Positions 37,362 through 45,635 of a stretch of DNA of 64,000 bases are shown piece by piece. This DNA comes from Thiomicrorhabdus sp. Kp2. GTDB lineage: Bacteria > Pseudomonadota > Gammaproteobacteria > Thiomicrospirales > Thiomicrospiraceae. The translations under genes were made by a program, and so were the position numbers. How positions within the stretch are numbered: the first letter of the stretch is position 1; every line of letters begins with the position of its first letter. Under the pieces are notes generated by a model. It did no database searches. It worked only from the letters and a program-made list of their open reading frames with translations, and had not been told where the DNA came from. The stretch spans positions 1,984,001 to 2,048,000 of the forward strand of contig NZ_ARWI01000001.1 of NCBI RefSeq assembly GCF_000478585.1. Direction: 5' to 3'.

Positions 37362-38708
37362 TTAGCGTGGCATGTCGGTGCCGCCAAGCAAGTCATTAAT
37401 GACGGCTTCACGGTCAAGTTCAAGACCTAAACGCTCGGCAATGATTTGTGCATCGCGGTAAGCGTTTCCTAAGCAGGTGGTTGCGCCTGGAGAGGGAGTC
37501 ATATTAAAGATGAGGTTTTCATCTTCAGGCACAATACTCGCTTCACCCAGCTTTAATTCCATGGTGGTTTTATCAATCACCTGTGGACGTAAACCACCAA
37601 TACCTTGTGCATATTCCAAATCTTCTGGCTTTAGGCTTGGAATGATTTTGCTGGCATCTTTAGCAAAGAGTTTTTGGCGAATTTTTGGAATCTCAAAGGC
37701 AAAGTTTCTAAAAATATAATTACGTATGGTGCTGTCTTTCATTAAATTCCAAAAGACTTTTATGACTTTGAAATCGAGCTTTAAGCTTTTCCAGAAATCC
37801 CAATAAGTGCCGCCAGTGTAACGTTCTAGTTTTGGAAGAACTAAGGCGGTTGGCCCTAAACGGGTTTTATTCAATTCGATTAAATCAGGGTCACCATGTA
37901 GAGCGGCAAAGGGGAGTTTGTCGTTTTGCATGGTGTAAACTTTTCCGTTTAGCATTTTTGGAACATAGTAAAAACTGCCTGCCATCGGTAGAATGGACAT
38001 ATCCATGCCGTGACCAAGCTGGTTGGCGAGTAGTAAGCTATGCGCACCCGCAGAAACCACAACAAATTTAGCCAGAAAAGTCCCTTGTGGCGTGGTCAGT
38101 TCATAGTGGTCATCATACTTGGCAATTTTTTCTACTTCACTGCTCAAAGAAACATTGATTTCTGTGCTGCCATTTCGAGCACTATTAATAAATGACTTTG
38201 ATAGATTGCCAAAGTTTACGGCTGAATATTCATCGGTACAACCAGAGGCAATGATTTTTTCTGGACGAGGTTTTCCATCAATCAGTGCAACAGCAGGTTC
38301 AACCTCGGCAATACGCTCAGCATCCCAAAGCTCCATATATGGAAAGGCTTCAGCAAACTCTTCATGGCGTTTTTCTAAGCGTTCACACTCGTCTTCACCT
38401 ACCGCCAAAATCATTTTAGGGAACTTATACAGAAAATCGTTTTTCTCAACTTGGCTTGCGTAGTGCACAATCATATTAGCTTGCTGTTTCACTAATTTGG
38501 CTTTTGCTAAGGTATAGTTGGTTTCAATATCGCCACAATGAAGTGTTTGACTGTTCGAACGTGCGTGCGAGTTTAGCGGTGCAAGAGAGCCATATTTTTC
38601 TAGCATGGCAACTGAACCGACATTTGTGTACTTGGAAAGCATGTAAGTTAAAGCGCTTCCTGAAATTCCACCGCCAACAATTACGACATCAAATGTACGA
38701 TTTTTCAT
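37362..38708 (-). CDS. mqo: Malate:quinone oxidoreductase (FAD-dependent, membrane-associated)
   Basis: An FAD enzyme of about 448 residues with an N-terminal Rossmann motif DVVIVGGGISGSAL and a long SHARSNSQTLHCGDIETNY stretch, typical of the Mqo group found in Campylobacterota and sulfur-oxidising gammaproteobacteria. This group is distinct from the E. coli-type Mqo. It ends GGLRPQVIDKTTMELKLGE and MTPSPGATTCLGNAYRDA. It would oxidise malate to oxaloacetate and pass electrons to quinone in the inner membrane. The ATG at 38708 immediately precedes the Rossmann motif; a GTG at 38729 would add seven residues. It may share a transcript with the GTPase gene 12 bp downstream. Confidence 0.85.
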   Translation of the reverse strand: MKNRTFDVVIVGGGISGSALTYMLSKYTNVGSVAMLEKYGSLAPLNSHARSNSQTLHCGDIETNYTLAKAKLVKQQANMIVHYASQVEKNDFLYKFPKMILAVGEDECERLEKRHEEFAEAFPYMELWDAERIAEVEPAVALIDGKPRPEKIIASGCTDEYSAVNFGNLSKSFINSARNGSTEINVSLSSEVEKIAKYDDHYELTTPQGTFLAKFVVVSAGAHSLLLANQLGHGMDMSILPMAGSFYYVPKMLNGKVYTMQNDKLPFAALHGDPDLIELNKTRLGPTALVLPKLERYTGGTYWDFWKSLKLDFKVIKVFWNLMKDSTIRNYIFRNFAFEIPKIRQKLFAKDASKIIPSLKPEDLEYAQGIGGLRPQVIDKTTMELKLGEASIVPEDENLIFNMTPSPGATTCLGNAYRDAQIIAERLGLELDREAVINDLLGGTDMPR

Positions 38709-39219
38709 CTCTTTTATCTCTGTATTCACTTAAATTCATAGTGCCAGTAAAACTGGTAGCCAGTTATTATATAAAAAATATTAATATGGGGTTTGGGTAA
38801 ATGTAATGTTAAAAGCTAACATACTGTTTATAAGAGACCTTTGCACGAGTCGATGAACATATAAAAACGGCTATAATCCTCTATCTTCAGGCTAAAAAAT
38901 CCGCCCAATAACTGGTTATTATGCGTATTTTTTAGCCTAAATCTAAAGAGTTCTATCTTGTTTTTCTTACGTCCCCGACTCGTGCAAAGGTCTCTATTAA
39001 GTGATTTTATCTAACGTTTTTACCTCTTTTTTCATTTTTGTTTCTACGGTTTTCACTTTGAGTTATTCTCAAAGCAACTGAGATTTTACCTAAATTCAAC
39101 AAGTGCCTAATCACTGTATAGTTTTTATAAAAACGGTACAATAAATTTAATAACGCAGGCCTGTTGTCTTTAAAACGGACAGTCACAATGTTGTCAGCCT
39201 TACGCTTGAGAGAGGGAAT
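38709..39219. other. Intergenic region with MITE copy 2
   Basis: About 510 bp lies between the divergent mqo and folM genes. It holds the 161-bp MITE at 38834-38994, an AT-rich stretch with possible promoters, and a partial palindrome (GCAGGCCTGTT) at about 39156. No gene is supported. Confidence 0.65.
38834..38994. mobile_element. MITE copy 2 (161 bp)
   Basis: This copy has the same 18-bp terminal inverted repeats as copy 1 (GAGACCTTTGCACGAGTC and its complement) and about 95% identity to it by eye. The flanking 5-mers are TATAA and TATTA, a target duplication with one mismatch. It is non-coding and lies in the mqo-folM divergent gap. Confidence 0.85.
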
Positions 39220-39945
39220 TTGAGTTTGTTAAAAGAAAATGCGGTTTTAATTACAGGTGGCGGTCAGCGTATTGGCGCTTATTTAGTAAGACAGTTCTTA
39301 TTACAAGGTCAATATCCAGTCATCTTCACTTACAGAACCCCACGAGCGGAAGTGGATGAATTAATCGCTTTGGGTGCAATCGCGATTCAATGCGATTTTA
39401 CTCAACAAACAGAGTTACCAGGCCTGGTAGAACAGATAAAGCAAACGGTCAGTAGTTTGCGTGCAGTTATTCATAATGCTTCTTTATGGTTGAATGATGA
39501 ACAAGCTCCTGCATTATCAGCGCAATATCAGAGTTTATTTCAAATTCATGTAGAAGCGCCCATTTATTTAAATCAGCAATTAAAACCTTTACTGAACGCT
39601 TCTGATTGTGAGAACAAAGACATTATCTCTTTGTCGGATAATAGCGTAAATCGTGTCACCGATAATCATGTGGCTTACCTTTCAAGTAAAGCCGCCATGC
39701 AAACCGCAAGCCAAGTGTTTGCTAAAAAGTTTGCCCCAGATATTAAGGTGAATGATATCGCACCCGCGTTAATTGAGTTTAATATTGGCGATTCGTCAGA
39801 ATATAAAGAAAAACGCCTAACCCAAGCCGCTATCCCCATTGAACCAGGTGCAAAAGTGGTTTGGCAAGCGGTCAACTATATTATGAACAGTTCCTATACA
39901 ACAGGTATTTCACTGCCCCTAAACGGTGGAAGGCATCTTACTTAG
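39220..39945 (+). CDS. folM: Dihydromonapterin reductase FolM-like SDR
   Basis: A 241-residue short-chain dehydrogenase. The NADPH motif TGGGQRIGAYLVRQ, the HNAS loop and the active-site YLSSK are present, and it ends with the FolM-like TGISLPLNGGRHL. FolM reduces dihydromonapterin to tetrahydromonapterin and has weak dihydrofolate reductase activity. Close proximity to folE2 supports a pterin role. The start is a TTG at 39220 behind GAGAGGG; a second in-frame TTG two codons later is equally possible. A palindrome copy falls inside at about 39421, encoding LPGLV. Confidence 0.85.
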   Translation: MSLLKENAVLITGGGQRIGAYLVRQFLLQGQYPVIFTYRTPRAEVDELIALGAIAIQCDFTQQTELPGLVEQIKQTVSSLRAVIHNASLWLNDEQAPALSAQYQSLFQIHVEAPIYLNQQLKPLLNASDCENKDIISLSDNSVNRVTDNHVAYLSSKAAMQTASQVFAKKFAPDIKVNDIAPALIEFNIGDSSEYKEKRLTQAAIPIEPGAKVVWQAVNYIMNSSYTTGISLPLNGGRHLT

Positions 39946-40206
39946 CTTGCTGGTTTGACTAAGAAACCTATCCTGTAATGCAGTTTATTACTGAGCTGGT
40001 AAAATCGTATTATTGTCTGCGGATGCCAAAAGCGACCTATCTCTTAAACCGATAAACACTTCGTATGAACCAACTTTTCTCTGTTTCGAGTTCTTTGATT
40101 AAAAGACAGACTAATAAAGTCACAAATTTGTAAATCGATTGGATGGATTTCAAAAGCAAATGAAATATTGCGGTTTTGTTGAATAAGTGGGGTTTTGAGA
40201 TGCACT

Positions 40207-40233
40207 GAATGGCGCGCTTGAGAAACCTCGAAC
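40207..40233. repeat. Left attachment-site repeat
   Basis: This 27-bp sequence matches the tRNA-Arg 3' end region at 48377-48403 at 22 of 27 positions, in direct orientation. The shared core is GCGCTTGAGA, flanked by GAATGG on one side and TCGAAC on the other. Confidence 0.75.
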
Positions 40234-40330
40234 ATGAGTTTTTTATGGTTCTTAACTGTATATAGAGTCTTTATTTAACAAATAGTTAAGTATTTATTGG
40301 TTCTAAATGGTTTGTTGAAATCCCGAATAA

Positions 40331-40362
40331 AATACGGTATCGTTTACGGTATCTATTCAGGA
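40331..40362. promoter_or_regulatory. Left integrase arm-type site
   Basis: Two ACGGTAT motifs (starting 40334 and 40346, 12 bp apart) lie in a 32-bp block that matches the block at 48302-48333 in 26 of 32 positions without gaps. It overlaps the integrase leader and the first bases of its AGGAGG Shine-Dalgarno sequence. Paired copies near both ends are typical of integrase or AlpA arm binding sites. Confidence 0.65.
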
Positions 40363-40374
40363 GGTTTACCAAAA

Positions 40375-41595
40375 GTGAAACGAAGTCTTACAGATAGAGC
40401 GGTCAAGTCGCTGAAACCAAAAGATAAGCAGTATAAAAAAGCTGATGGGGGTGGGTTGTACCTATTGATAAAGCCGAACGCTTCTAAACTATGGCGTTAT
40501 GATTTTTCCTATTTGAGCAAAAGATACACACTTTCTATTGGTTCTTACCCAGAAATTGATTTATCTACTGCTAGAGATATACATGGTCAGGCTAGAGCTG
40601 ATTTAGCGGCGGGTAACGATCCTAGACAAAGGCATAATGAAAGCCATCAATTAAAGTCTTTTAGCTATTACGCAAGAGAGTGTGTTCTTCGTCAAGAAAT
40701 CTCGGAATCAACACGTCAGAAGAAATGGCAAAGAATAGAGCGCTACCTAAATCCAGTTTTAGATAGGAAGCCAGTTAACACTATTACCACAATAGACCTG
40801 CTTAATATTTGTAAGCCTATAGCTGATGAAGGTAAGCGTGAGACAGCTAGATATGTCTCGACTTATGCTAGACAGACTTTTAACGACCTTGTGTTGTTAC
40901 AGTTGATTTCTATTAATCCCGCCGCAGGATTGTCAGAATTACTGCCTTCACCCAGGCCATCGGAAAACTTTGCTTTTACCTTAGAGCAGAAAACTCTCAA
41001 AGCGTTGTTGCTTGGTTTTGATGCTTATTCTGGCGATATAGCTGTCGCAAAAGCTCTCCAGTTTATGCCATTGGTATTTCTTAGGCCGAAGAATATTAGG
41101 TTTCTTAAGTGGAGTCATGTTGATTTCCAAGAGAGGTTAATTACTTTTCAAAAAGATGATATGAAAATGAAGCGCCCACACTTTCTTCCAATGAGCAGAC
41201 AGGTTATTGAGATATTAAGGTTTATGGAGCGATTGACAAGTGGTCAAGAGTACGTGTTTTCTACAGCCAGAGCTTGTGGTAAGCCAATGAGTGAGAATAC
41301 TTTAAACCAGGCTATTAAACGTATCAGGAATCCAAAGGATGGATTGCCATTTGGTAAAGGAGTAATGACTTCTCATGGCTGGCGTCATGTAGCTTCTACA
41401 TATCTCCATGAGCTTGGGTATGAGTCAGAGTTAGTGGAAGCTCAGTTAAGTCATGCCGATGCTAATTCGGTTAGATCTGTTTATAACAAGGCTGAATATT
41501 TATCCAAAAGAGCAGGGATGCTCCAAGATTGGGCTAATTATTTGGATGGAATTAAAAGAGGTGCCGAGGTGGTGCCATTATTTAAAGTTAAATAA
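40375..41595 (+). CDS. Tyrosine recombinase integrase (P4-type, DUF4102 N-terminus)
   Basis: A site-specific recombinase of about 406 residues. The N-terminal arm-binding domain opens RSLTDRAVKSLKPKDKQYKKAD and GGGLYLLIKP, as in the P4-integrase family. The catalytic residues are in FLRPKNIRFLKW (Arg), MKMKRPHFLPMS, SHGWRHVAST (His-x-x-Arg) and the C-terminal VYNKAEYLSKR with the nucleophilic tyrosine. The GTG at 40375 follows an ideal AGGAGG ribosome binding site; an ATG at 40297 would add 26 residues encoded across the arm site and is less likely. It should insert the element at the tRNA-Arg gene, although it lies at the end away from the tRNA. Confidence 0.93.
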   Translation: MKRSLTDRAVKSLKPKDKQYKKADGGGLYLLIKPNASKLWRYDFSYLSKRYTLSIGSYPEIDLSTARDIHGQARADLAAGNDPRQRHNESHQLKSFSYYARECVLRQEISESTRQKKWQRIERYLNPVLDRKPVNTITTIDLLNICKPIADEGKRETARYVSTYARQTFNDLVLLQLISINPAAGLSELLPSPRPSENFAFTLEQKTLKALLLGFDAYSGDIAVAKALQFMPLVFLRPKNIRFLKWSHVDFQERLITFQKDDMKMKRPHFLPMSRQVIEILRFMERLTSGQEYVFSTARACGKPMSENTLNQAIKRIRNPKDGLPFGKGVMTSHGWRHVASTYLHELGYESELVEAQLSHADANSVRSVYNKAEYLSKRAGMLQDWANYLDGIKRGAEVVPLFKVK

Positions 41596-41635
41596 TTATT
41601 GTTTTACATTAATAAGCCGAAGATAGGAGGCGTAT

Positions 41636-42130
41636 ATGAAAACTAATGTTACTGAGTGTAACTTGCCAGCAGAGTTTGTAATGAGCACAAGTACTAGTAA
41701 GTTGAAGTTTAAAAACAGGAAGAAACTTCCATTACACAGGCTTCCTTTTGTAGGAGATGAGGATGGGAAGCTGGGGCTATCTTTTTGGAAAGTGCCAAAG
41801 GACGGCGGGTATGCTGGCGGCTGTACAACTGGAAAAGCTTTAGCGCGCATTTACTTAAAGCATCTAAAAGAGCATGGAGGGTGTCCTGGTGGGATGCTTC
41901 AAAGCATAACTTTAGATATGCTTGATAAAGAGAGGGATGACAGGCAAGAATGGGATTCATTAAAAGGGCAGGCTGTTGGCTTCTTTTCAGAGCTTGATAG
42001 ATGGCTAGTAGCTGCGGCTAAAAACATGGATGATGGGCTTGAAAATGAAGATAACAGAGTGTTATTAAAAACAGCCAATAAGGGTCTTAATTTTGATGCT
42101 GCTGCGTATAGAGCCAGCTTGAAAGATTAA
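41636..42130 (+). CDS. Uncharacterised element protein
   Basis: A 164-residue soluble protein of unknown function, 40 bp after the integrase. It has a basic N-terminal half, a conserved-looking LSFWKVPKDGGYAGGCTTGK stretch near residues 48-67 and a helical C-terminal half. The FWxVPxxGGYAGGCxTGKA pattern is something I associate with small proteins following integrases on proteobacterial islands, but I cannot name the family. It has no signal peptide, membrane helix or catalytic motif. A GGAGG motif lies upstream of the ATG. Confidence 0.75.
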   Translation: MKTNVTECNLPAEFVMSTSTSKLKFKNRKKLPLHRLPFVGDEDGKLGLSFWKVPKDGGYAGGCTTGKALARIYLKHLKEHGGCPGGMLQSITLDMLDKERDDRQEWDSLKGQAVGFFSELDRWLVAAAKNMDDGLENEDNRVLLKTANKGLNFDAAAYRASLKD

Positions 42131-42159
42131 GTTCCGTTTTTAAAAAATGAGAGGACTCA

Positions 42160-42795
42160 ATGAAGCCTGAATTAATTTCGCTTTCTGATGCGCTTAAGCT
42201 AATAACTTCTCAAGGAGCGGGTAAGGATGAGGTGCTAATTGAAATAACATCGAATATTCGTTCTAAAAAGTTAAAGGCATTCCTTAATAAGTCAGGTATA
42301 GGAATGGTTGAGGAAATAGAAAAAAGGGGGGGTGGCATATACTTCATCACAGGAACAACTAGTTATAATATTGAGGGGTTTATGCTGCCTGGAGAGGTGC
42401 CCCTTCTTGAGGTTGCTCACTCAATTCATTTCATTGAACAGCAAATTTTTGACATGTTTGGAGTCCAGCTTGATACAACAGGGGGACTAAATGATTTAAA
42501 GAGTGCTAAAGCTGGAAAAGCAACAATTCCAGTACCAAAAGCTTATTACAAAAAAGCAATAAGAGAAGCGATTAGTGTTCTTGGTAAAGGAGCAACTAAT
42601 GAGCAAATCTACCAAAAGATAAAATCTTTAAGAGCAGGAGCAAAGGATTCTTCTTACCTTTATGAGATCGAGTTTGAAGGTGATGAAGTTTTTAACTTTA
42701 ATGTTACCAGTCAAACAGCCACGGTTCTTATGAGTGGTGGCAGAGCCATATCTAAGCAGACTTTTCAAGATTCTGTATCAAAGTTAAAAAAATAA
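42160..42795 (+). CDS. Uncharacterised element protein
   Basis: A 211-residue soluble protein with no recognised family. It is Lys- and Gly-rich with alternating short strands and helices. A middle segment (about residues 115-155) reads KAYYKKAIREAISVLGKGAT and NEQIYQKIKSLR, which resembles a helical DNA-binding or oligomerisation unit. It lies 29 bp after the preceding gene on the same strand and is probably cotranscribed. The intergenic DNA after it carries inverted TTTCGT/ACGAAA repeats (42798-42840). Confidence 0.7.
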   Translation: MKPELISLSDALKLITSQGAGKDEVLIEITSNIRSKKLKAFLNKSGIGMVEEIEKRGGGIYFITGTTSYNIEGFMLPGEVPLLEVAHSIHFIEQQIFDMFGVQLDTTGGLNDLKSAKAGKATIPVPKAYYKKAIREAISVLGKGATNEQIYQKIKSLRAGAKDSSYLYEIEFEGDEVFNFNVTSQTATVLMSGGRAISKQTFQDSVSKLKK

Positions 42796-42797
42796 TC

Positions 42798-42840
42798 TTT
42801 CGTATCTTTCGTTCCGACGAAAAAAAAGACGAAAACGAAA
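42798..42840. repeat. TTTCGT/ACGAAA inverted repeat cluster
   Basis: TTTCGT occurs at 42798 and 42807, and ACGAAA at 42817, 42829 and 42835. The inner pair forms a short hairpin around TCCG. The cluster lies upstream of the AlpA and Gp2-type gene group, so it may be an operator, a terminator for the preceding gene, or part of a replication origin. Confidence 0.5.
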
Positions 42841-42900
42841 AACACACTTATCTCAACTCTTCAAAAGGAGAGGGTTTTTAATTAAATCGGAGATAAGAAA

Positions 42901-43350
42901 ATGAGCAAGACTCAATATCAAACAGCTAACGCAGCATTAACCCACCTATTGAATGGCGAGCGCTTTTCTCGCTTAAACCTTCCACAAGATGTTGGCACTA
43001 TCAATTCAAGCTTACATTCAATCATTAGCACAATTCAAAACAAATACTTCGTCCCTATCTGTTCAGAGTACAACATTCACAATGTCTGTGAGTATTGGGT
43101 GGAGAAGGAAGAGATAGAACGCTTTTACAATGACAGAGAGTCTCAAAGAGAAGAGATGAAACACGAGGTTCGTCTTCGCTCTATTCAGAGAGAAGCAAAA
43201 GCTCTTCTTCGCCTTGCTGAAAAACTTGCTACTAACAGTGATGGTCTAAACCTAGTTATTCAAGAATTGGATGGAAAAGGTAAGTTTGCTGAGCTTGTTA
43301 TTCAGGCCGCTAACGATTCCTTTGGCAAGAACGGAGGTGACGCAGCATGA
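42901..43350 (+). CDS. Small winged-helix-like element protein
   Basis: A 149-residue protein with no certain family. Residues 5-70 suggest an N-terminal winged-helix region (AALTHLLNGERFSRLNLP through STIQNKYFVPICSE, then VCEYWVEKEEIERFY), followed by a charged helical segment, REEMKHEVRLRSIQREAKAL. Proteins of this shape are common just upstream of AlpA-like regulators in islands and prophages. Its last codons overlap the AlpA start by 4 bp (ATGA). A GGAGA ribosome binding site lies before the ATG. Confidence 0.7.
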   Translation: MSKTQYQTANAALTHLLNGERFSRLNLPQDVGTINSSLHSIISTIQNKYFVPICSEYNIHNVCEYWVEKEEIERFYNDRESQREEMKHEVRLRSIQREAKALLRLAEKLATNSDGLNLVIQELDGKGKFAELVIQAANDSFGKNGGDAA

Positions 43351-43529
43351 ATAAGCGAATCTACCGTTTAAAAGCCCTTGTAAGTGAGTTAGGGCTGTCT
43401 AAAACAACAATCTACGCATTGATTAAGGAAGGCCAATTTCCAAAGCCTGTCAGTCTAACAGCTCGTTCAGTAGGTTGGAAAGCAGAGGATATTGAAGAAT
43501 GGCTTAATTCACGCAAGAAAGTGAGTTAG
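43347..43529 (+). CDS. AlpA-like transcriptional regulator / excisionase
   Basis: A 60-residue helix-turn-helix protein of the AlpA (MerR-like) family. It reads IYRLKALVSELGLSKTTIYA followed by LIKEGQFPKPVSL and AEDIEEWLNSRK, the usual pattern. AlpA regulates integrase expression or excision in P4-like satellites, and AlpA is a hallmark regulator of Gram-negative PICIs. The ATG overlaps the previous stop, and the next gene starts 3 bp after its stop, giving a tight operon. Confidence 0.9.
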   Translation: MNKRIYRLKALVSELGLSKTTIYALIKEGQFPKPVSLTARSVGWKAEDIEEWLNSRKKVS

Positions 43530-43532
43530 ACC

Positions 43533-44315
43533 ATGCCTGTCATGACCCATGTTTTGGAGGGTAATAACAGCCCTCTTAACACCTTCAATTCATTTAGCGG
43601 TTTTGTATCAGCGGTTTTGTATCATGAGACTGTTAGCAACCCCTTATGGATTGAAGGTTTTAGAGATTCCAAAGTGGAACGAAAAAAGCGGATATTTCTA
43701 ATATCTAATAACTCTTCCTCTACAAATTCAGATAGAAAATTAACAAACAGAAAGTACGTTACATACTCAAATACATACAAGCACGAGAGCGGTTATTACG
43801 ATATTAACGTTGCTAAGAAATCTGGATGTTATACGCAAGTTCTTAGTCGAATGATTGACCAATTGTTGGTTTGCTATAAGAGATGGAAAAGGGTTTTTGT
43901 GCTACGTTTTGACCTTCATTACAAAATATACACTCAAGACAACAAGGTTGTTAGTGACTTCATGCGAAGAGTGCGCTCTTATATCAAGCGAAATTATCAG
44001 GCAAAGGAAGTAGGTTTTTGCTGGGTCAGGGAAGTTGAGAGAGTTAAGGTACAGCACTATCACGTTGTTTTGTTTCTTGATGGTGACAAGATAAGGCATT
44101 CATCTAAACTCAATAAAGTCATCAAGGGAATGTGGGAGAGAAATACTTGCGGCACGAAAACTATGCCTACTATTCCGAACCCATATTATTGGATTAATGA
44201 TATGGAGGGGGTGAAAGACGTGGTTTGGCGTATCTCTTATATGGCTAAAGAGCGTGGTAAAGGTTATAGGGGTGTTCAGGCAAAAGATTATTCAGCAAGT
44301 AGATTAAAGTCTTAA
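43533..44315 (+). CDS. Inovirus Gp2 / YagK-YfjJ-type replication protein
   Basis: A 260-residue protein whose C-terminal two-thirds resembles the YagK/YfjJ or inovirus Gp2 domain. It has VFVLRFDLHYKIY, the signature VQHYHVVLFLDGDKI with paired histidines, and a final WRISYMAKERGKGYRG followed by DYSASRLK. These proteins are found in cryptic prophages and satellite islands and are thought to be replication initiators. The HYH motif suggests HUH-like endonuclease chemistry, but that is inference. It starts 3 bp after the AlpA gene and is probably coexpressed. Confidence 0.8.
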   Translation: MPVMTHVLEGNNSPLNTFNSFSGFVSAVLYHETVSNPLWIEGFRDSKVERKKRIFLISNNSSSTNSDRKLTNRKYVTYSNTYKHESGYYDINVAKKSGCYTQVLSRMIDQLLVCYKRWKRVFVLRFDLHYKIYTQDNKVVSDFMRRVRSYIKRNYQAKEVGFCWVREVERVKVQHYHVVLFLDGDKIRHSSKLNKVIKGMWERNTCGTKTMPTIPNPYYWINDMEGVKDVVWRISYMAKERGKGYRGVQAKDYSASRLKS

Positions 44316-44376
44316 TTATGATTAGTGTAACAATAATCAAGATGTTAAAATATAATTGAAAACTTTAGGTCTAAAG

Positions 44377-44634
44377 ATGAAAAGTATTGAAGAAAGTTTG
44401 GCCTTAAAAAAGGCTAAAGAAATAATTGAAAGAACAGCTCATTATGAAGGTAAAAGTATAGAGCGAGAGCTGTTTGACGCAGCTATTACTGTTGCCGCAT
44501 TTATAGATTCTGGTCGAATTACTTTTGAAGATGATATGGCTGATTTTTATACGCATGGCCTTGTTGCTTGGGGGGTAGTAGCCGCTCATAGAATAGGTAT
44601 CAAGAGTGAGTCAGAAAATAAAACGATTCAATAA
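44377..44634 (+). CDS. Small uncharacterised element protein
   Basis: An 85-residue acidic protein without a recognised domain. It reads KSIEESLALKKAKEIIERTA in the first helix and contains a DDMADFYTHGLVAWGVVAAH segment that is mildly hydrophobic. The ATG at 44377, shortly after an AGG-containing stretch, is preferred over a TTG at 44356. It lies between the Gp2-type gene and the putative virion gene, with 12 bp to the latter, so it may belong to the late module. Confidence 0.6.
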   Translation: MKSIEESLALKKAKEIIERTAHYEGKSIERELFDAAITVAAFIDSGRITFEDDMADFYTHGLVAWGVVAAHRIGIKSESENKTIQ

Positions 44635-44646
44635 AGGTGGAAAGGT

Positions 44647-45630
44647 ATGTTCGGAGAAATATTAGGCGGGGCTATAGGCGGGCTTTTTGGTGGAAGTGAA
44701 AGCTCGTCTACGAGTGAGAGTAATGTTTGGGGGGAGCAAGAGAACTACCTCAAAGATATATATCAAAATTCACAAGGTTTATACAATCAAGGCTGGCAAG
44801 CACCAGGTGTAGCGGATTTTAACAATATCCAAAACGATGCTATGACAGGCATGCTTGGATATGCCAACACAACAGGCATGGATATTGCCAATAACAACAT
44901 GAACCAGGCCACACAGCTAATGGGCGGTTATGACCAGGCGCAGAACTACTATGGCGATTTAATGAATGGCGGCACACAGTTCAATGCTAATGCTAATCAG
45001 TTCATCAACTCAGACTTAGTAAACGGACAAATCAATGCGGCTAACAGTGCGGTAGATGACCAGTTCGGGCAAGCAATGAACGGCATTGCTTCACAAAGCG
45101 CAGGCGGCGGTAACACAGGCTCAACACGTAGAGCCGCAGCAGAAGCTATGATGGCGAAAGAAGCAGCAGGCTTAAAGTCTAACAATGTCTCTAACATTCA
45201 AAACAATGCTTATCAAAACGCCATGAATCAAATGAATCTTGGTGCTAATAACACGATGAATATGGCGAATCAAGGCACAGGTATGATGGGTGATGCTTAT
45301 AGTATGGGGCTACAGCCATACCAAACAGCCTTGAATGTAGGCGGAATGAAACAAGATATGTCGCAAACTCAATACGACTGGCAGAATAATAACGAATGGG
45401 ATTTATTAGGGCGTTATCAAGCGGCTATCGGCAATCCTACTGTGCTTGGTAGTTCAACAAGTAGTACAGCAGACTACAACAATGATCTTGGTAAAGGTTT
45501 AATGGGAGGATTGTCATATTCTTTCTTTGATGGTGCCAACGGTTATGGTCTTGGCTCTTTGGGCTATGGGGCAAGTTATGACATTAACCCGCTTGGTCAG
45601 CAAGCAAGTATGTTATCTAACCAATGGTGA
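44647..45630 (+). CDS. Gly/Asn/Met-rich putative virion (ejection-type) protein
   Basis: A 327-residue protein with an N-terminal glycine-rich hydrophobic segment (MFGEILGGAIGGLFGG), then a low-complexity body rich in Asn, Gln, Met and Gly with repeats such as NNNMNQATQLMGG and NAYQNAMNQMNLG. It ends with a Gly/Tyr-rich region. This composition resembles small phage minor virion proteins thought to be ejected with the DNA. The similarity is of composition, not proven homology. It lies directly upstream of the TerS-like gene. If correct, the element would bring its own virion or injection component; a secreted or adhesive protein is the main alternative. Confidence 0.5.
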   Translation: MFGEILGGAIGGLFGGSESSSTSESNVWGEQENYLKDIYQNSQGLYNQGWQAPGVADFNNIQNDAMTGMLGYANTTGMDIANNNMNQATQLMGGYDQAQNYYGDLMNGGTQFNANANQFINSDLVNGQINAANSAVDDQFGQAMNGIASQSAGGGNTGSTRRAAAEAMMAKEAAGLKSNNVSNIQNNAYQNAMNQMNLGANNTMNMANQGTGMMGDAYSMGLQPYQTALNVGGMKQDMSQTQYDWQNNNEWDLLGRYQAAIGNPTVLGSSTSSTADYNNDLGKGLMGGLSYSFFDGANGYGLGSLGYGASYDINPLGQQASMLSNQW

Positions 45631-45635
45631 TTTAG

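Larger units (their letters stand above)
39946..40374. other. Intergenic region with left element boundary
   Basis: This 429-bp gap contains the left end of the integrated element (att repeat 40207-40233) and the arm-type repeats 40331-40362. A 63-codon reverse open frame that starts in the att repeat has no supporting features. About 260 bp before the att repeat shows nothing recognisable. Confidence 0.6.

Noticed and set aside
40044-40235. A 63-codon reverse open frame at the left edge of the element
   Set aside because: It starts within the att repeat, has no Shine-Dalgarno sequence and no recognisable domain.
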